The position numbers and the translations under genes are program-made. Below the pieces are notes generated by a model, which searched no databases, was not told the origin of the DNA, and saw nothing but the letters and a program-made list of their open reading frames with translations. A DNA stretch of 19,898 bases from the NCBI GenBank assembly GCA_937997605.1, contig CALLFD010000413.1, positions 1-19,898 of the forward strand, read 5' to 3'. Each line of letters opens with the position of its first letter. Positions within the stretch are counted from its first letter, which is position 1. Source of the DNA: an uncultured Collinsella sp. (lineage in GTDB: Bacteria; Actinomycetota; Coriobacteriia; Coriobacteriales; Coriobacteriaceae). Below are positions 1-6,591 of the stretch, piece by piece.

Positions 1-23
1 CGCTCTGATGTGATGCTCGGAAT

Positions 24-315
24 GGGATGCGCTTTCCTTTTGCAACCCTTGGCGGAAAGCGTGTCCCAGATTTCGGCTTCAGAATGGGATGCCGTTTCCG
101 GATCGGCCCTCAGGCGGAAACTACGGCCCGGAGTTTGGCTCCAAAACGGGATACGCTTTCCCGGTGGCATCTCTAGCGGAAACTGCATCCCGGAATGAGC
201 TCTCAGAACGGGACACGCTTTCCCATCGGGGCTTCAAACGGAAACCGTGTCCCGGAATCGGGCCTCAGGGTGGGACGCATTTTCCGGTAGAGGCCTGGGA
301 CGGAAGGCGTGTCCC
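24..315. repeat. Five-unit tandem array of 44-bp hairpins, 62-bp period
   Basis: Units lie at 24-67, 86-129, 148-191, 210-253 and 272-315. Each has a 14-base left arm close to GGGAYRCGCTTTCC, a 16-base loop that varies, and a 14-base right arm close to GGAAACYGYRTCCC that is largely complementary to the left arm. The 18-base spacers are also similar, with a GGAAT start and a tCAgAay end. Unit starts are exactly 62 bp apart every time. Arms differ between units but often keep pairing (for example ATGC or ACAC against GTGT), which suggests selection on structure. The array may continue left of the window, although positions 1-5 do not match a unit end. No protein is likely here, although the repeats leave short frames open on the plus strand. 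Confidence 0.85.
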
Positions 316-385
316 AGAATCCGGCTAATCCGATGGCCAGGTGGTTGAGCGAGCGGGCTCCGAGGCTCCATTACTGAAAATTCAT

Positions 386-414
386 TTGTTAAACCTGGCA
401 ACCGTGGGTAGAAT
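386..414 (+). promoter_or_regulatory. Promoter of the antisense small RNA
   Basis: A -35 element TTGTTA (386-391) and a -10 element TAGAAT (409-414) are separated by exactly 17 bp. This predicts a start near 420-422. No gene with a ribosome site follows on this strand, which fits a non-coding transcript. Confidence 0.6.
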
Positions 415-420
415 AAAGTC

Positions 421-506
421 GACGGCAGCCCAAGGGTGATAGCTGGGCAGCGCCGTTACTTAGTTCAAGGGGTCAATGCCTTAACGGCGTCGACCCCTCT
501 TCTTTT
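421..506 (+). ncRNA. Candidate antisense antitoxin RNA (about 85 nt)
   Basis: The RNA is predicted to run from just after the promoter at 386-414 to a terminator at 469-506. It contains an internal stem built from CGGCAGCCCA (423-432) and TGGGCAGCGCCG (444-455), with a bulge. It ends in a second stem followed by a T-rich tract. It is antisense to the last ~25 bases of the 41-aa peptide gene (481-606) and to the region just beyond its stop codon. Convergent 3' overlap of this type is known for type I pairs such as TxpA/RatA and Fst/RNA II. The function is inferred from layout alone. Confidence 0.5.
469..506 (+). terminator. Rho-independent terminator of the small RNA
   Basis: GGGGTC (469-474) pairs with GACCCC (492-497). 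An inner GCC/GGC pair lies inside, and a TCTTCTTTT tract (498-506) follows immediately. The stem overlaps the C-terminal codons of the minus-strand peptide gene. Confidence 0.6.
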
Positions 507-606
507 GCTTCGTACGCTGCTTAAGTGCCTCGGAAAGTCCGATAAGCGCCGTGAGGAGCGAGACCAAAGCGGTCAGGAGCTTCACGAAATCAATCAGATC
601 GGTCAT
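481..606 (-). CDS. Small hydrophobic/basic peptide, candidate type I toxin
   Basis: The gene encodes 41 residues: a short polar start (MTDLIDFVK), a Leu/Ala/Val-rich helix at about 9-28 that could span a membrane, and a strongly basic tail (last 13 residues, nine of them Lys or Arg). The start at 606 is chosen because GGAGG lies 8 bases upstream; an ATG two codons earlier sits too close to that site. A possible extended -10 promoter, TGATAGAAT, lies on the minus strand at 671-679, giving a leader of about 60 nt. The length, membrane helix, basic tail and a convergent small RNA match the general design of type I toxins. I do not recognise a named family, and a small membrane protein without toxicity remains possible. 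Confidence 0.6.
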   Translation of the reverse strand: MTDLIDFVKLLTALVSLLTALIGLSEALKQRTKQKKRGRRR

Positions 607-670
607 GGGCATCACCTCCCGTCGCATGGAGGGCGCTGCCCGGCACATGGAACTGCCGTCAACAACTGCC

Positions 671-679
671 ATTCTATCA
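671..679 (-). promoter_or_regulatory. Extended -10 promoter for the small peptide gene
   Basis: Read on the minus strand the sequence is TGATAGAAT, an extended -10 element (TG-n-TAGAAT). The -35 region (TTCGTA, about 18 bp upstream) is weak. The predicted start is near 664, giving a leader of about 58 nt before the ATG at 606. Confidence 0.4.
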
Positions 680-864
680 AAGCGCGGTCATAAATACGAA
701 TATATGTTCTATAATAACAGTGACATGATTCTCTCAAAGTGTGGCTTTACGCAAGGATGCCGGAAAGCCGTGCTGTGCGATTTCATGTCCGCACGGGTTC
801 CTATCCTTACGGCAATGTAGCCGCCTATGTAACGAGCGGCAGTTGACGGAGAAAGGCCCTGACC

Positions 865-1599
865 GTGCCAGACAAAAAGACGTCGGATATTTCGGCCATC
901 GATACGACGAACTTTGCGCGCCAGATCGTGCTCGACTTTGAGTTTGCGCCGGTGCCAAAGCAGCGCCAGCGCCGCGGACTACGTAACGAGATTATCGAGG
1001 TCGGCGCTGTTAAGCTCGATTACCACGGCAACGTGATGGGCGAGTTCTCGCAGTTTGTGCAGACAGAATTTACCGAAGGCGTTGCGTTTCCCGTCCGCGA
1101 GCTCACAGGGATATCGGCCGTGGATACCGCGATGGCCGATCCGCTCTATGTGGTGATCAAAAGGCTCAGCGATTGGATCGGTCGCTATTCCGCCCAGGTG
1201 GTCTGTTGGAGCGGGGCGGATCGTCGACAGCTTTTGACCGAGTGCCAGACAAAGCACATCGACCTTGCCGCATTTCCTACGGACTGGGCCGACCTGCAGG
1301 CGTTTTACACCTCGATCATGGACGTGGGCAGCCACGGGCGCGTCTCTTTGAGTGACGCGGCGACGTGGTTTGGCATCGAGTTCGACGAGTCGACGGGTCA
1401 CGCCCACAGCGCCCTAGCCGATGCGCGCGTGACCGCTAAGTTGCTCAAGCAGGTAATGGACGGGGGCTACCACGTGAGCCCGCGTGCCCAGGAAGTCCGC
1501 CAGCGGTGGGGGATGGGCGAGCGAGCCCAGACACGCCTTTCCAGCAAGTGCCCCGAGCTGAGCGATCTGCTGCTGAAGCTGAAGGCGGAGGGGAGGTAG
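865..1599 (+). CDS. DEDDh-type 3'-5' exonuclease (DnaQ-like)
   Basis: The 244-residue protein carries the exonuclease motifs of the DnaQ/RNase T superfamily. Exo I is LDFEF with D24 and E26, Exo II includes D119 in WSGADRRQLL, and Exo III is HSALAD with H181 and D186. NEIIEVGAVKL (41-51) is the typical strand after Exo I. Such enzymes remove nucleotides from 3' ends of DNA or RNA using two metal ions. No polymerase or helicase domain is attached, so this is a stand-alone exonuclease; whether it acts in repair, RNA turnover or defence cannot be told. The start is GTG at 865, with GGAGAAAGG ending 8 bases upstream; no ATG fits better. It stands alone, pointing toward the minus-strand abi genes. 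Confidence 0.85.
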   Translation: MPDKKTSDISAIDTTNFARQIVLDFEFAPVPKQRQRRGLRNEIIEVGAVKLDYHGNVMGEFSQFVQTEFTEGVAFPVRELTGISAVDTAMADPLYVVIKRLSDWIGRYSAQVVCWSGADRRQLLTECQTKHIDLAAFPTDWADLQAFYTSIMDVGSHGRVSLSDAATWFGIEFDESTGHAHSALADARVTAKLLKQVMDGGYHVSPRAQEVRQRWGMGERAQTRLSSKCPELSDLLLKLKAEGR

Positions 1600-1632
1600 G
1601 GGGACGCCCTCCGCCTATGCTGGCGCGGCATC

Positions 1633-1866
1633 TTATTGCCTAGCAGTTCCTGATGTTGGCAAATGGCTTCCACAGTGGCCAATCGCGATCAGCTGCGCCT
1701 CATCATCAAAGCAAAAGTGCAGACGGAATGGATTGCGGCAGTTGCGACCGTCGCCCTTGACGTGCGGCAAGATGCAAATCTGGTTGCCCTTGTAAATGCG
1801 CTGGCGAAGCTGTATAAGTTCGAAGCCGATTGTGTCGGTTAACTTTGCTGGCTTTCTTTGCGCCAT
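1633..1866 (-). CDS. Small protein overlapping the end of the abi gene
   Basis: The 77-residue protein begins inside the 3' end of the upstream abi gene (28-bp overlap, different frame), so the two are probably translationally coupled. The C-terminal half looks like a real folded domain: an FRLHFCFDDE segment (47-56) followed by IAIGHCGSHLP (60-70), two strands with conserved-looking Cys and His. I recall a similar ending on short hypothetical proteins but cannot name a family. A weak GGGATG precedes the ATG at 1866. It may be a partner or regulator of the abortive-infection protein; this is inferred only from overlap and co-orientation. Confidence 0.6.
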   Translation of the reverse strand: MAQRKPAKLTDTIGFELIQLRQRIYKGNQICILPHVKGDGRNCRNPFRLHFCFDDEAQLIAIGHCGSHLPTSGTARQ

Positions 1867-2666
1867 TCATGGGCATCCCAGAGGTATTCGACTAGCGTCG
1901 CCGAACTTCCTACAGCAAGTTTTGCGTGTCTTATGGTCAGTCCTTTATAGCTGTCGGCTTTGCCGTGACCTGTTCCATATGGGTTGCGCAGCTCGGCAAT
2001 ACCGCCGGCGATGTTGCCGAGGCTACTGAGGATGCGCTTTATGGTCCCTCCCGCCGGGAGGTCGGCGTTAATGTCGTCTGTCTCAATGCCGAGGCACTTC
2101 ATCGTTTCCTTGACAAGCTGCGATACGCCCCAATTGCCCCCATAGTCTCTGCTGTTTTCTTCAAGGATTGTTTTGCAACAACTTTCGATCAGTTCCTTGG
2201 ACTTACCAATTGCTTCAGTTGGATTGGTCTCTCGCGATGAAAAGAGAACATCGATTTGTTGACGCATGTAGTCGCTCGTGAAATGGGTCTCAAGTTCCTC
2301 ACGTTGGGCGAGAACGGAGACGCCTGCTCGTTCTCGCCTCGCAACGGGCTTGCACTTTTCATAAAGAAAATGATGGTTCTTAGCGTCGCGAGCTGTGGAA
2401 GTGCCATCCATTTCGCTGGCGTATTCAGGCTGTGCCTCATAGTAATCAAACAGGTCGCATAGCAACTTTGTTCCGCTTACATCAGATTCTTCTTCGATGT
2501 ACTTGGTGAGAGATCTACCTTTCGATAGGCCGTAATGAGCGCAAAGCGCAACGCCAATGCTGCTTTTAGTAAAAGTGTCGAAGGAGCTTGTTGTGAAATT
2601 AAGAACATAGCCGCCACGGTTGAAGAGTCTGAGAAACAACCCTTTTTCAATTTCGGTCATAGCCAT
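1839..2666 (-). CDS. AbiJ-like abortive infection protein (HEPN)
   Basis: The 275-residue protein has two parts. Residues 3-60 (EKGLFLRLFNRGGYVLNF...YGLSKGRSL) resemble the N-terminal domain of AbiJ-type proteins. Residues 150-270 resemble the Abi_C abortive-infection C-terminus: AIGKSKELIESCCKTILEE, then LVKETMKCLGI, then a long helix ending in RNPYGTGHG. R227 and H234 form the R-x6-H signature of HEPN ribonucleases, the fold to which AbiJ is assigned. The expected role is RNA cleavage and growth arrest on phage infection; activity is not shown. The start at 2666 (AAGG 9 bases upstream) is preferred to an upstream in-frame ATG at 2771, whose extra 35 residues look non-coding. G+C appears lower than in flanking genes, consistent with horizontal acquisition. 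Confidence 0.8.
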   Translation of the reverse strand: MAMTEIEKGLFLRLFNRGGYVLNFTTSSFDTFTKSSIGVALCAHYGLSKGRSLTKYIEEESDVSGTKLLCDLFDYYEAQPEYASEMDGTSTARDAKNHHFLYEKCKPVARRERAGVSVLAQREELETHFTSDYMRQQIDVLFSSRETNPTEAIGKSKELIESCCKTILEENSRDYGGNWGVSQLVKETMKCLGIETDDINADLPAGGTIKRILSSLGNIAGGIAELRNPYGTGHGKADSYKGLTIRHAKLAVGSSATLVEYLWDAHEWRKESQQS

Positions 2667-3098
2667 TTTTTCTCGCCTTGCAAAACACCTGATACTTCTT
2701 GATGAGGCATTATAAGGAGACGATGCAAGCTTTCCTAGAGTGGGCGTCATCGCCCGTTGAATCGTGTCCAAGATTATCTGAACGGAAAGCTATTATGTGC
2801 AATTCTGGTAGCTCTCTTTTGAACAGCTGTCTTCGCTTGCCCAGATGGGGTCATACGCCTTGAAGCGGTTCCCCTCTGCCTCCCAACATCTCGGGAACCG
2901 TAATTGATTCATTATGGTTCCACTTCAACGATTGCCGCGCATGTCGCTGCGCGCTCAATGCAGTTCTTTTATGATGCTTTGTATTGCGTTCTCCTACACA
3001 CGCTTTAATCTGCGCAAATAATGGTCTTGCTCCATTTTATTGGAGACAATTGCATTGCCTGCCTATCTGCACCAGACGGCTATTTCCCTTTCGCCCTT
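2667..3098. other. Intergenic region between abi and hsd operons
   Basis: No gene is supported. A perfect -10 hexamer (TATAAT, minus strand, 2709-2714) lies 43 bp upstream of the abi start, without a convincing -35. GGTTCCC (2867-2873), GGGAACC (2893-2899) and GGTTCC (2916-2921) can form two mutually exclusive hairpins. A TTG start at 3040 would extend the RHH-like gene upstream, but it has no ribosome site and the extension looks non-coding. Confidence 0.5.
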
Positions 3099-3137
3099 TG
3101 CTAGAATCGTAAGCACATTTGTATTGCATCGTGCAAT
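3099..3137 (+). promoter_or_regulatory. Extended -10 promoter and palindromic operator of the hsd operon
   Basis: TGCTAGAAT (3099-3107) is an extended -10 element with no clear -35, predicting a start near 3114. A perfect palindrome, ATTGCA-tcg-TGCAAT (3123-3137), follows at once, 13 bp before the first ATG. A further ATTGCA half-site lies at 3049-3054. The position is right for repression or autoregulation by the first gene product, a ribbon-helix-helix-like protein. Binding is inferred. Confidence 0.55.
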
Positions 3138-3150
3138 CGCGGAGGTTCCC

Positions 3151-3357
3151 ATGAAGTACGCCGACCTTATCGACGGAGAAGCCACCCCGAGCGAGCTCAG
3201 AAGCTTCCTCGTGGACGGCGAGAATGTGGCGGTAACCATCCGCATCCCCAAGAACATGCGCGATGCCGCCAAGGAGGCGGCCGCTCTCAATGGCATTAGC
3301 TTCACGTCCCTCGTGAAGACGAGCCTCATTGAGCGCCTGTCCAAGAAGGAGAACTAA
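3151..3357 (+). CDS. Ribbon-helix-helix-like regulator leading the hsd operon
   Basis: The 68-residue protein has a predicted RHH core in its C-terminal half: a strand with alternating hydrophobics (VAVTIRIP, 26-33), a helix (KNMRDAAKEAAALNG, 34-48), a turn (ISF) and a second helix (TSLVKTSLIERLSKK). This matches CopG/Arc-type DNA-binding proteins and antitoxins. The ATG at 3151 is chosen for GGAGG placed 5 bases before it. The stop is 2 bases before hsdM, so the two are co-transcribed. It may act like a controller protein that delays or tunes restriction expression, with the palindrome at 3123-3137 as operator. An antitoxin role is less likely because no toxin follows. Confidence 0.7.
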   Translation: MKYADLIDGEATPSELRSFLVDGENVAVTIRIPKNMRDAAKEAAALNGISFTSLVKTSLIERLSKKEN

Positions 3358-3359
3358 CG

Positions 3360-5213
3360 ATGGCGGACATCCGCAAGCTTGAGAACGAGCTCTGGGAGGC
3401 AGCAGACGAATTGCGTGCCAACTCCAAGCTGACGAGCCAGCAGTACTGCATGCCGGTTCTGGGCCTCATCTTCCTGCGCTATGCATGGGGTCGTTTCAAG
3501 CGCGCTGATGAGCAGATTGAAGCTGAGCGTGCCACTATCACGGGTCGCAAACCGCCCAAGCAGGCAGCGGACTACTCCGTCAAAGGCGCGATGTTTATCC
3601 CCGAGGAGGCCCGCTACGACTACCTGCTCAACGTGCCCGACGGTGCCGACATCGGCAAGGCGGTCAACGAAGCCATGGCAAGTATCGCTGCCATTAATCC
3701 CTCGCTCGCGGGCGTCCTTCCCGATACTTACGCCGAGCTTGGCAATGACCTGTTGCGCAGCGTCATCCGCGTCTTTAACAACCCTGCCCTCGACGAGGAG
3801 GGTGATGACATTATCGGCCGCATCTATGAGTACTTCCTCGGCAAGTTTGCTCCTGCGGTGGCTAGCGACGACGGCGTTTTCTTCACGCCCAAGTCGCTCG
3901 TTCGCATGATCATGAACGTCATCGAGCCTTCGCGTGGCAAGATGCTCGATCCCGCCTGCGGCTCGGGCGGCATGTTCGTCTCCGCCAGTGACTACGTACG
4001 CGAGCAGGGCGGCAACCCCGCCGAGACCATGATGTTCTACGGTCAGGAGAAAGTCGACTACAACGCCAAGCTTTGTCTCATGAACATGGCTGTTCACGGT
4101 ATGCAGGGCAACATCAAGTCGGGCGATGACGCCAACACCTTCTACAACGACGCGCATGCGCTCGACGGCAAGTGCGACTTTGTGGCCGCCAACCCGCCCT
4201 TTAACGTGGATAAGGTGAAGCACACAAAGGCTCTGGACGCCGGTCGCCTGCCACTTGGCGCACCGAAGGCGAATAAGAGGAAAGAAGTGTCCGCAAGCGG
4301 TGCCAACTATCTCTGGATTAATTACTTCTACTCCTACCTCAAGGACACGGGCCGCGCGGGTTTCGTCATGGCGTCCTCCGCTACCGATTCCAACGCCGAG
4401 CGCGCCCAACGTTGCAAACTCGTGGAGACCGGCCACGTGGACGTGATGCTCTACGTTGGTAACAACTTCTTCTACACCAAGAGTCTGCCGTGCACGCTGT
4501 GGTTCTTCGACAAGGGCAAGCCCGAGGCGCTGCGCGACAAGGTCCTATTCATCGACGCCCAGCGCTACCACACCGCCGTCTCCACGACGCTTAACGAGTG
4601 GACGCCTTGGCAACTCAAGAACCTCTCGGCCATCGTCTGGCTCTATCGCGGCGAAATGGGCAAGTACCACGACCTCATTGAGGCGTACGGGGATCGTGCG
4701 GCAAAGGTCGCGCCGCTGTTTGGCGGTGACGCGGCGGAGAAGCTCTTGGGTATCGGTGATGTTGAGGATTTCGCCATTGCTCACGAAGTGATGCTGGCGG
4801 CCATTGAGGCACAGAAAGCCGCCGCTAAGGCAGAAGTCGATGCCCTGCCCAAACGCGAGCGGAAGAAGCGCCGTGAGGCCCTTGCTGAGGTGACGGCCCG
4901 GATGGAGTCCGCCGCTACTGAGATCGGCGAGGCCGTCTGGCTTGTCGAGAAGTTCGGCGAGGGCGAGTACGTGGATGTGCCGGGGCTGTGCAAGGTAGCC
5001 ACGCGTACTGAGATTCAGGGCGACCAGCCTGCCGAGAAGAGCTCTTGGAGCCTGACGCCGGGTGCCTACGTGGGCGTGCCTCCCGTCGAGGACGACGGCG
5101 TGGACTTCCACGAGCGCATGACAGAGATTCACGCAGAGTTGCTGGAGTTGCAGCGCCAGAACAATGACCTTATGACTGTCATAGACCGTAACTTTCAGGA
5201 GCTGGGGCTATGA
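3360..5213 (+). CDS. hsdM: Type I restriction-modification methyltransferase subunit M
   Basis: The 617-residue protein has an N-terminal helical domain (about 1-160; LENELWEAADELRANSKL, then CMPVLGLIFLRY). The N6-adenine methyltransferase core carries FTPKSLV (175-181), the SAM-binding motif I DPACGSGGMF (197-206) and the catalytic motif IV NPPF (278-281). A charged helical tail rich in Lys/Glu/Ala (about 475-540) and a final helix (LLELQRQNNDLM) follow, suited to contacts with the S subunit. It methylates adenine in the recognition site as an M2S1 complex. The start has AAGGAG upstream; the stop overlaps hsdS in ATGA. All catalytic motifs look intact. Confidence 0.95.
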   Translation: MADIRKLENELWEAADELRANSKLTSQQYCMPVLGLIFLRYAWGRFKRADEQIEAERATITGRKPPKQAADYSVKGAMFIPEEARYDYLLNVPDGADIGKAVNEAMASIAAINPSLAGVLPDTYAELGNDLLRSVIRVFNNPALDEEGDDIIGRIYEYFLGKFAPAVASDDGVFFTPKSLVRMIMNVIEPSRGKMLDPACGSGGMFVSASDYVREQGGNPAETMMFYGQEKVDYNAKLCLMNMAVHGMQGNIKSGDDANTFYNDAHALDGKCDFVAANPPFNVDKVKHTKALDAGRLPLGAPKANKRKEVSASGANYLWINYFYSYLKDTGRAGFVMASSATDSNAERAQRCKLVETGHVDVMLYVGNNFFYTKSLPCTLWFFDKGKPEALRDKVLFIDAQRYHTAVSTTLNEWTPWQLKNLSAIVWLYRGEMGKYHDLIEAYGDRAAKVAPLFGGDAAEKLLGIGDVEDFAIAHEVMLAAIEAQKAAAKAEVDALPKRERKKRREALAEVTARMESAATEIGEAVWLVEKFGEGEYVDVPGLCKVATRTEIQGDQPAEKSSWSLTPGAYVGVPPVEDDGVDFHERMTEIHAELLELQRQNNDLMTVIDRNFQELGL

Positions 5214-6445
5214 GGGTCAAGCTAAGCGATGTGTGTGTTGAGGGTGGCATCCAGACTGGTCCCTTTGGCACACAACTTCACCAAAGCGATTATTCGGAAT
5301 GGGGAACTCCTGTTTGCATGCCTGTGAATCTTGTGGACGGATCTATTTCTGAAAACGGAATTGCCAGGGTGTCTGAGGAGCATGTCGAAAGGCTTAGCCG
5401 CTATAAGGTGAAGCGCGGAGATTTGATTTATGCGCGTCGAGGGGATGTCGGAAGGGGTTCTCTTGTGGGCGCCCGTGAAGATGGCTGGCTGTGCGGTACC
5501 GGCTGTCTCAAGGTCACACCCGACCCTAGTAAAATTGATTCTAGGTATTTGTTCTATCTAACATCGCTGCCCGAAACTATTGGCTGGCTGGTCAACCATG
5601 CAAAAGGCACGACGATGCTTAACCTCAATACAGCAATCCTTTCGTCGTTACCGCTCGTAATTGAAAAGAACCTTGAGAAGCAACGCCGTATCGCTGGCGT
5701 GCTCTCTGCTTATGACGAGCTAATCGAGAACAACCGCAGACAGATTAAGCTTCTGGAGGAGGCCGCCCAGCGCCTCTACAGGGAGTGGTTTATCGACCTC
5801 AAGTTCCCCGGTCACGAGACCACGCCCATTGTCGATGGTCTCCCTGAGGGGTGGCAGAAGGGTAGCCTGCTAGATTTCGCTGACTTCTATAGGGGGAAAT
5901 CATATACATCAAACGATCTTGTCGAGTCAGGAAAGATGCGACTTGCCAATCTGAATAGCATTGCTGCATACGGCGGCTGGGCTTGTGGCGCTGAAAAGCC
6001 ATATGCAGGCGCATATAAACCTGAGCAGTTGATTTCGTTCGGTGACGTAATCATGGCTGTTACTGATATGACGAAAGAGCGGCGACTCGTTGGGCATGTT
6101 GCAAGAGTCCCGAGGCAGGCAGATGGTTTCCTGATGTCGATGGATTTGATCAAGTTTGTCCCAAAAAACGTGACCGCAAACTATCTCTATACCACCCTAA
6201 GGTTTAGCGGCGTGGCGGAAATGATAGCTATGCTCGCCAATGGCACGAATGTGCTTCATCTCAAGCCAGATGCGCTGGACCGCGTTATTTTTATCAGGCC
6301 TGATTGTGAAATACAGGAGCGGTTTTCCGAGACTGTTGAGTCGCTAATTGTAACGTGTGAACACCTTGAGCAGGCGGCCTCCTCAGCTCGCGAGGCGCGC
6401 GATCGTCTGCTTCCCAAGCTCATGTCCGGGGAAATCGAGGTGTAG
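5210..6445 (+). CDS. hsdS: Type I restriction-modification specificity subunit S
   Basis: The 411-residue protein shows the standard two-repeat plan: target recognition domain 1 (about 1-150, with GGIQTGPFGTQLHQSDY and GTTMLNLN), a central helix (157-194, KQRRIAGVLSAYDELIENN), target recognition domain 2 (about 215-365) and a distal helix (366-405) ending RDRLLPKLMSGEIEV. Each domain reads one half of a bipartite target; the helices set the gap. Translation is coupled to hsdM by a 4-bp ATGA overlap. The recognition domains look lower in G+C than hsdM, as expected for exchanged modules. No second hsdS copy, inverted repeats or recombinase were seen, so phase variation is not indicated here. 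The target sequence cannot be predicted. Confidence 0.92.
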   Translation: MRVKLSDVCVEGGIQTGPFGTQLHQSDYSEWGTPVCMPVNLVDGSISENGIARVSEEHVERLSRYKVKRGDLIYARRGDVGRGSLVGAREDGWLCGTGCLKVTPDPSKIDSRYLFYLTSLPETIGWLVNHAKGTTMLNLNTAILSSLPLVIEKNLEKQRRIAGVLSAYDELIENNRRQIKLLEEAAQRLYREWFIDLKFPGHETTPIVDGLPEGWQKGSLLDFADFYRGKSYTSNDLVESGKMRLANLNSIAAYGGWACGAEKPYAGAYKPEQLISFGDVIMAVTDMTKERRLVGHVARVPRQADGFLMSMDLIKFVPKNVTANYLYTTLRFSGVAEMIAMLANGTNVLHLKPDALDRVIFIRPDCEIQERFSETVESLIVTCEHLEQAASSAREARDRLLPKLMSGEIEV

Positions 6446-6447
6446 CG

Positions 6448-6591
6448 ATGGACCGCGAAAAGACGTTCCAGATATGTTTCAACCACGGTCTCATCAATTG
6501 GCTCGACCCATGCGAGATCAACGATGCGATTCCGCTTGATTCGAAATATCGTCCGGCAGATGCCATGATATGGAATGGAGGAAGGCCATGA
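6448..6591 (+). CDS. 47-aa protein embedded between hsdS and hsdR
   Basis: This short frame starts 2 bases after the hsdS stop and ends in an ATGA overlap with the hsdR start, so it is tightly embedded in the operon. GAGGTG lies 5 bases before its ATG. The product starts MDREKTFQICFNHGLINWLD and ends with DAMIWNGGRP. It is acidic-to-neutral, with two Cys, two Trp and no membrane helix or signal peptide. I do not recognise a family. The arrangement fits a genuine gene, perhaps a small accessory or regulator of the restriction complex. The alternative is a coupling leader whose translation carries ribosomes to hsdR; the last codons lie over the hsdR ribosome site. Confidence 0.65.
   Translation: MDREKTFQICFNHGLINWLDPCEINDAIPLDSKYRPADAMIWNGGRP

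Noticed and set aside
24..315. CRISPR array or integron attC array
   Set aside because: Arms diverge between units, spacers are not unique protospacer-like sequence, and no cas gene or integrase is present.
10..328. Short plus-strand reading frames in the repeat array
   Set aside because: They are kept open by the 62-bp repeat units, lack ribosome sites and show low-complexity Pro/Gly/Arg translations.
2667..2771. Longer start for the AbiJ-like protein
   Set aside because: The extra 35 residues look non-coding and cover the likely -10; the family normally begins near the chosen start.
3040..3150. Upstream TTG start for the RHH-like gene
   Set aside because: No ribosome site, and the extension covers the promoter; the ATG at 3151 has GGAGG at ideal spacing.
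5210..6445. Phase-variable hsdS inversion system
   Set aside because: No second S gene, no inverted repeats inside the S gene and no site-specific recombinase were seen.
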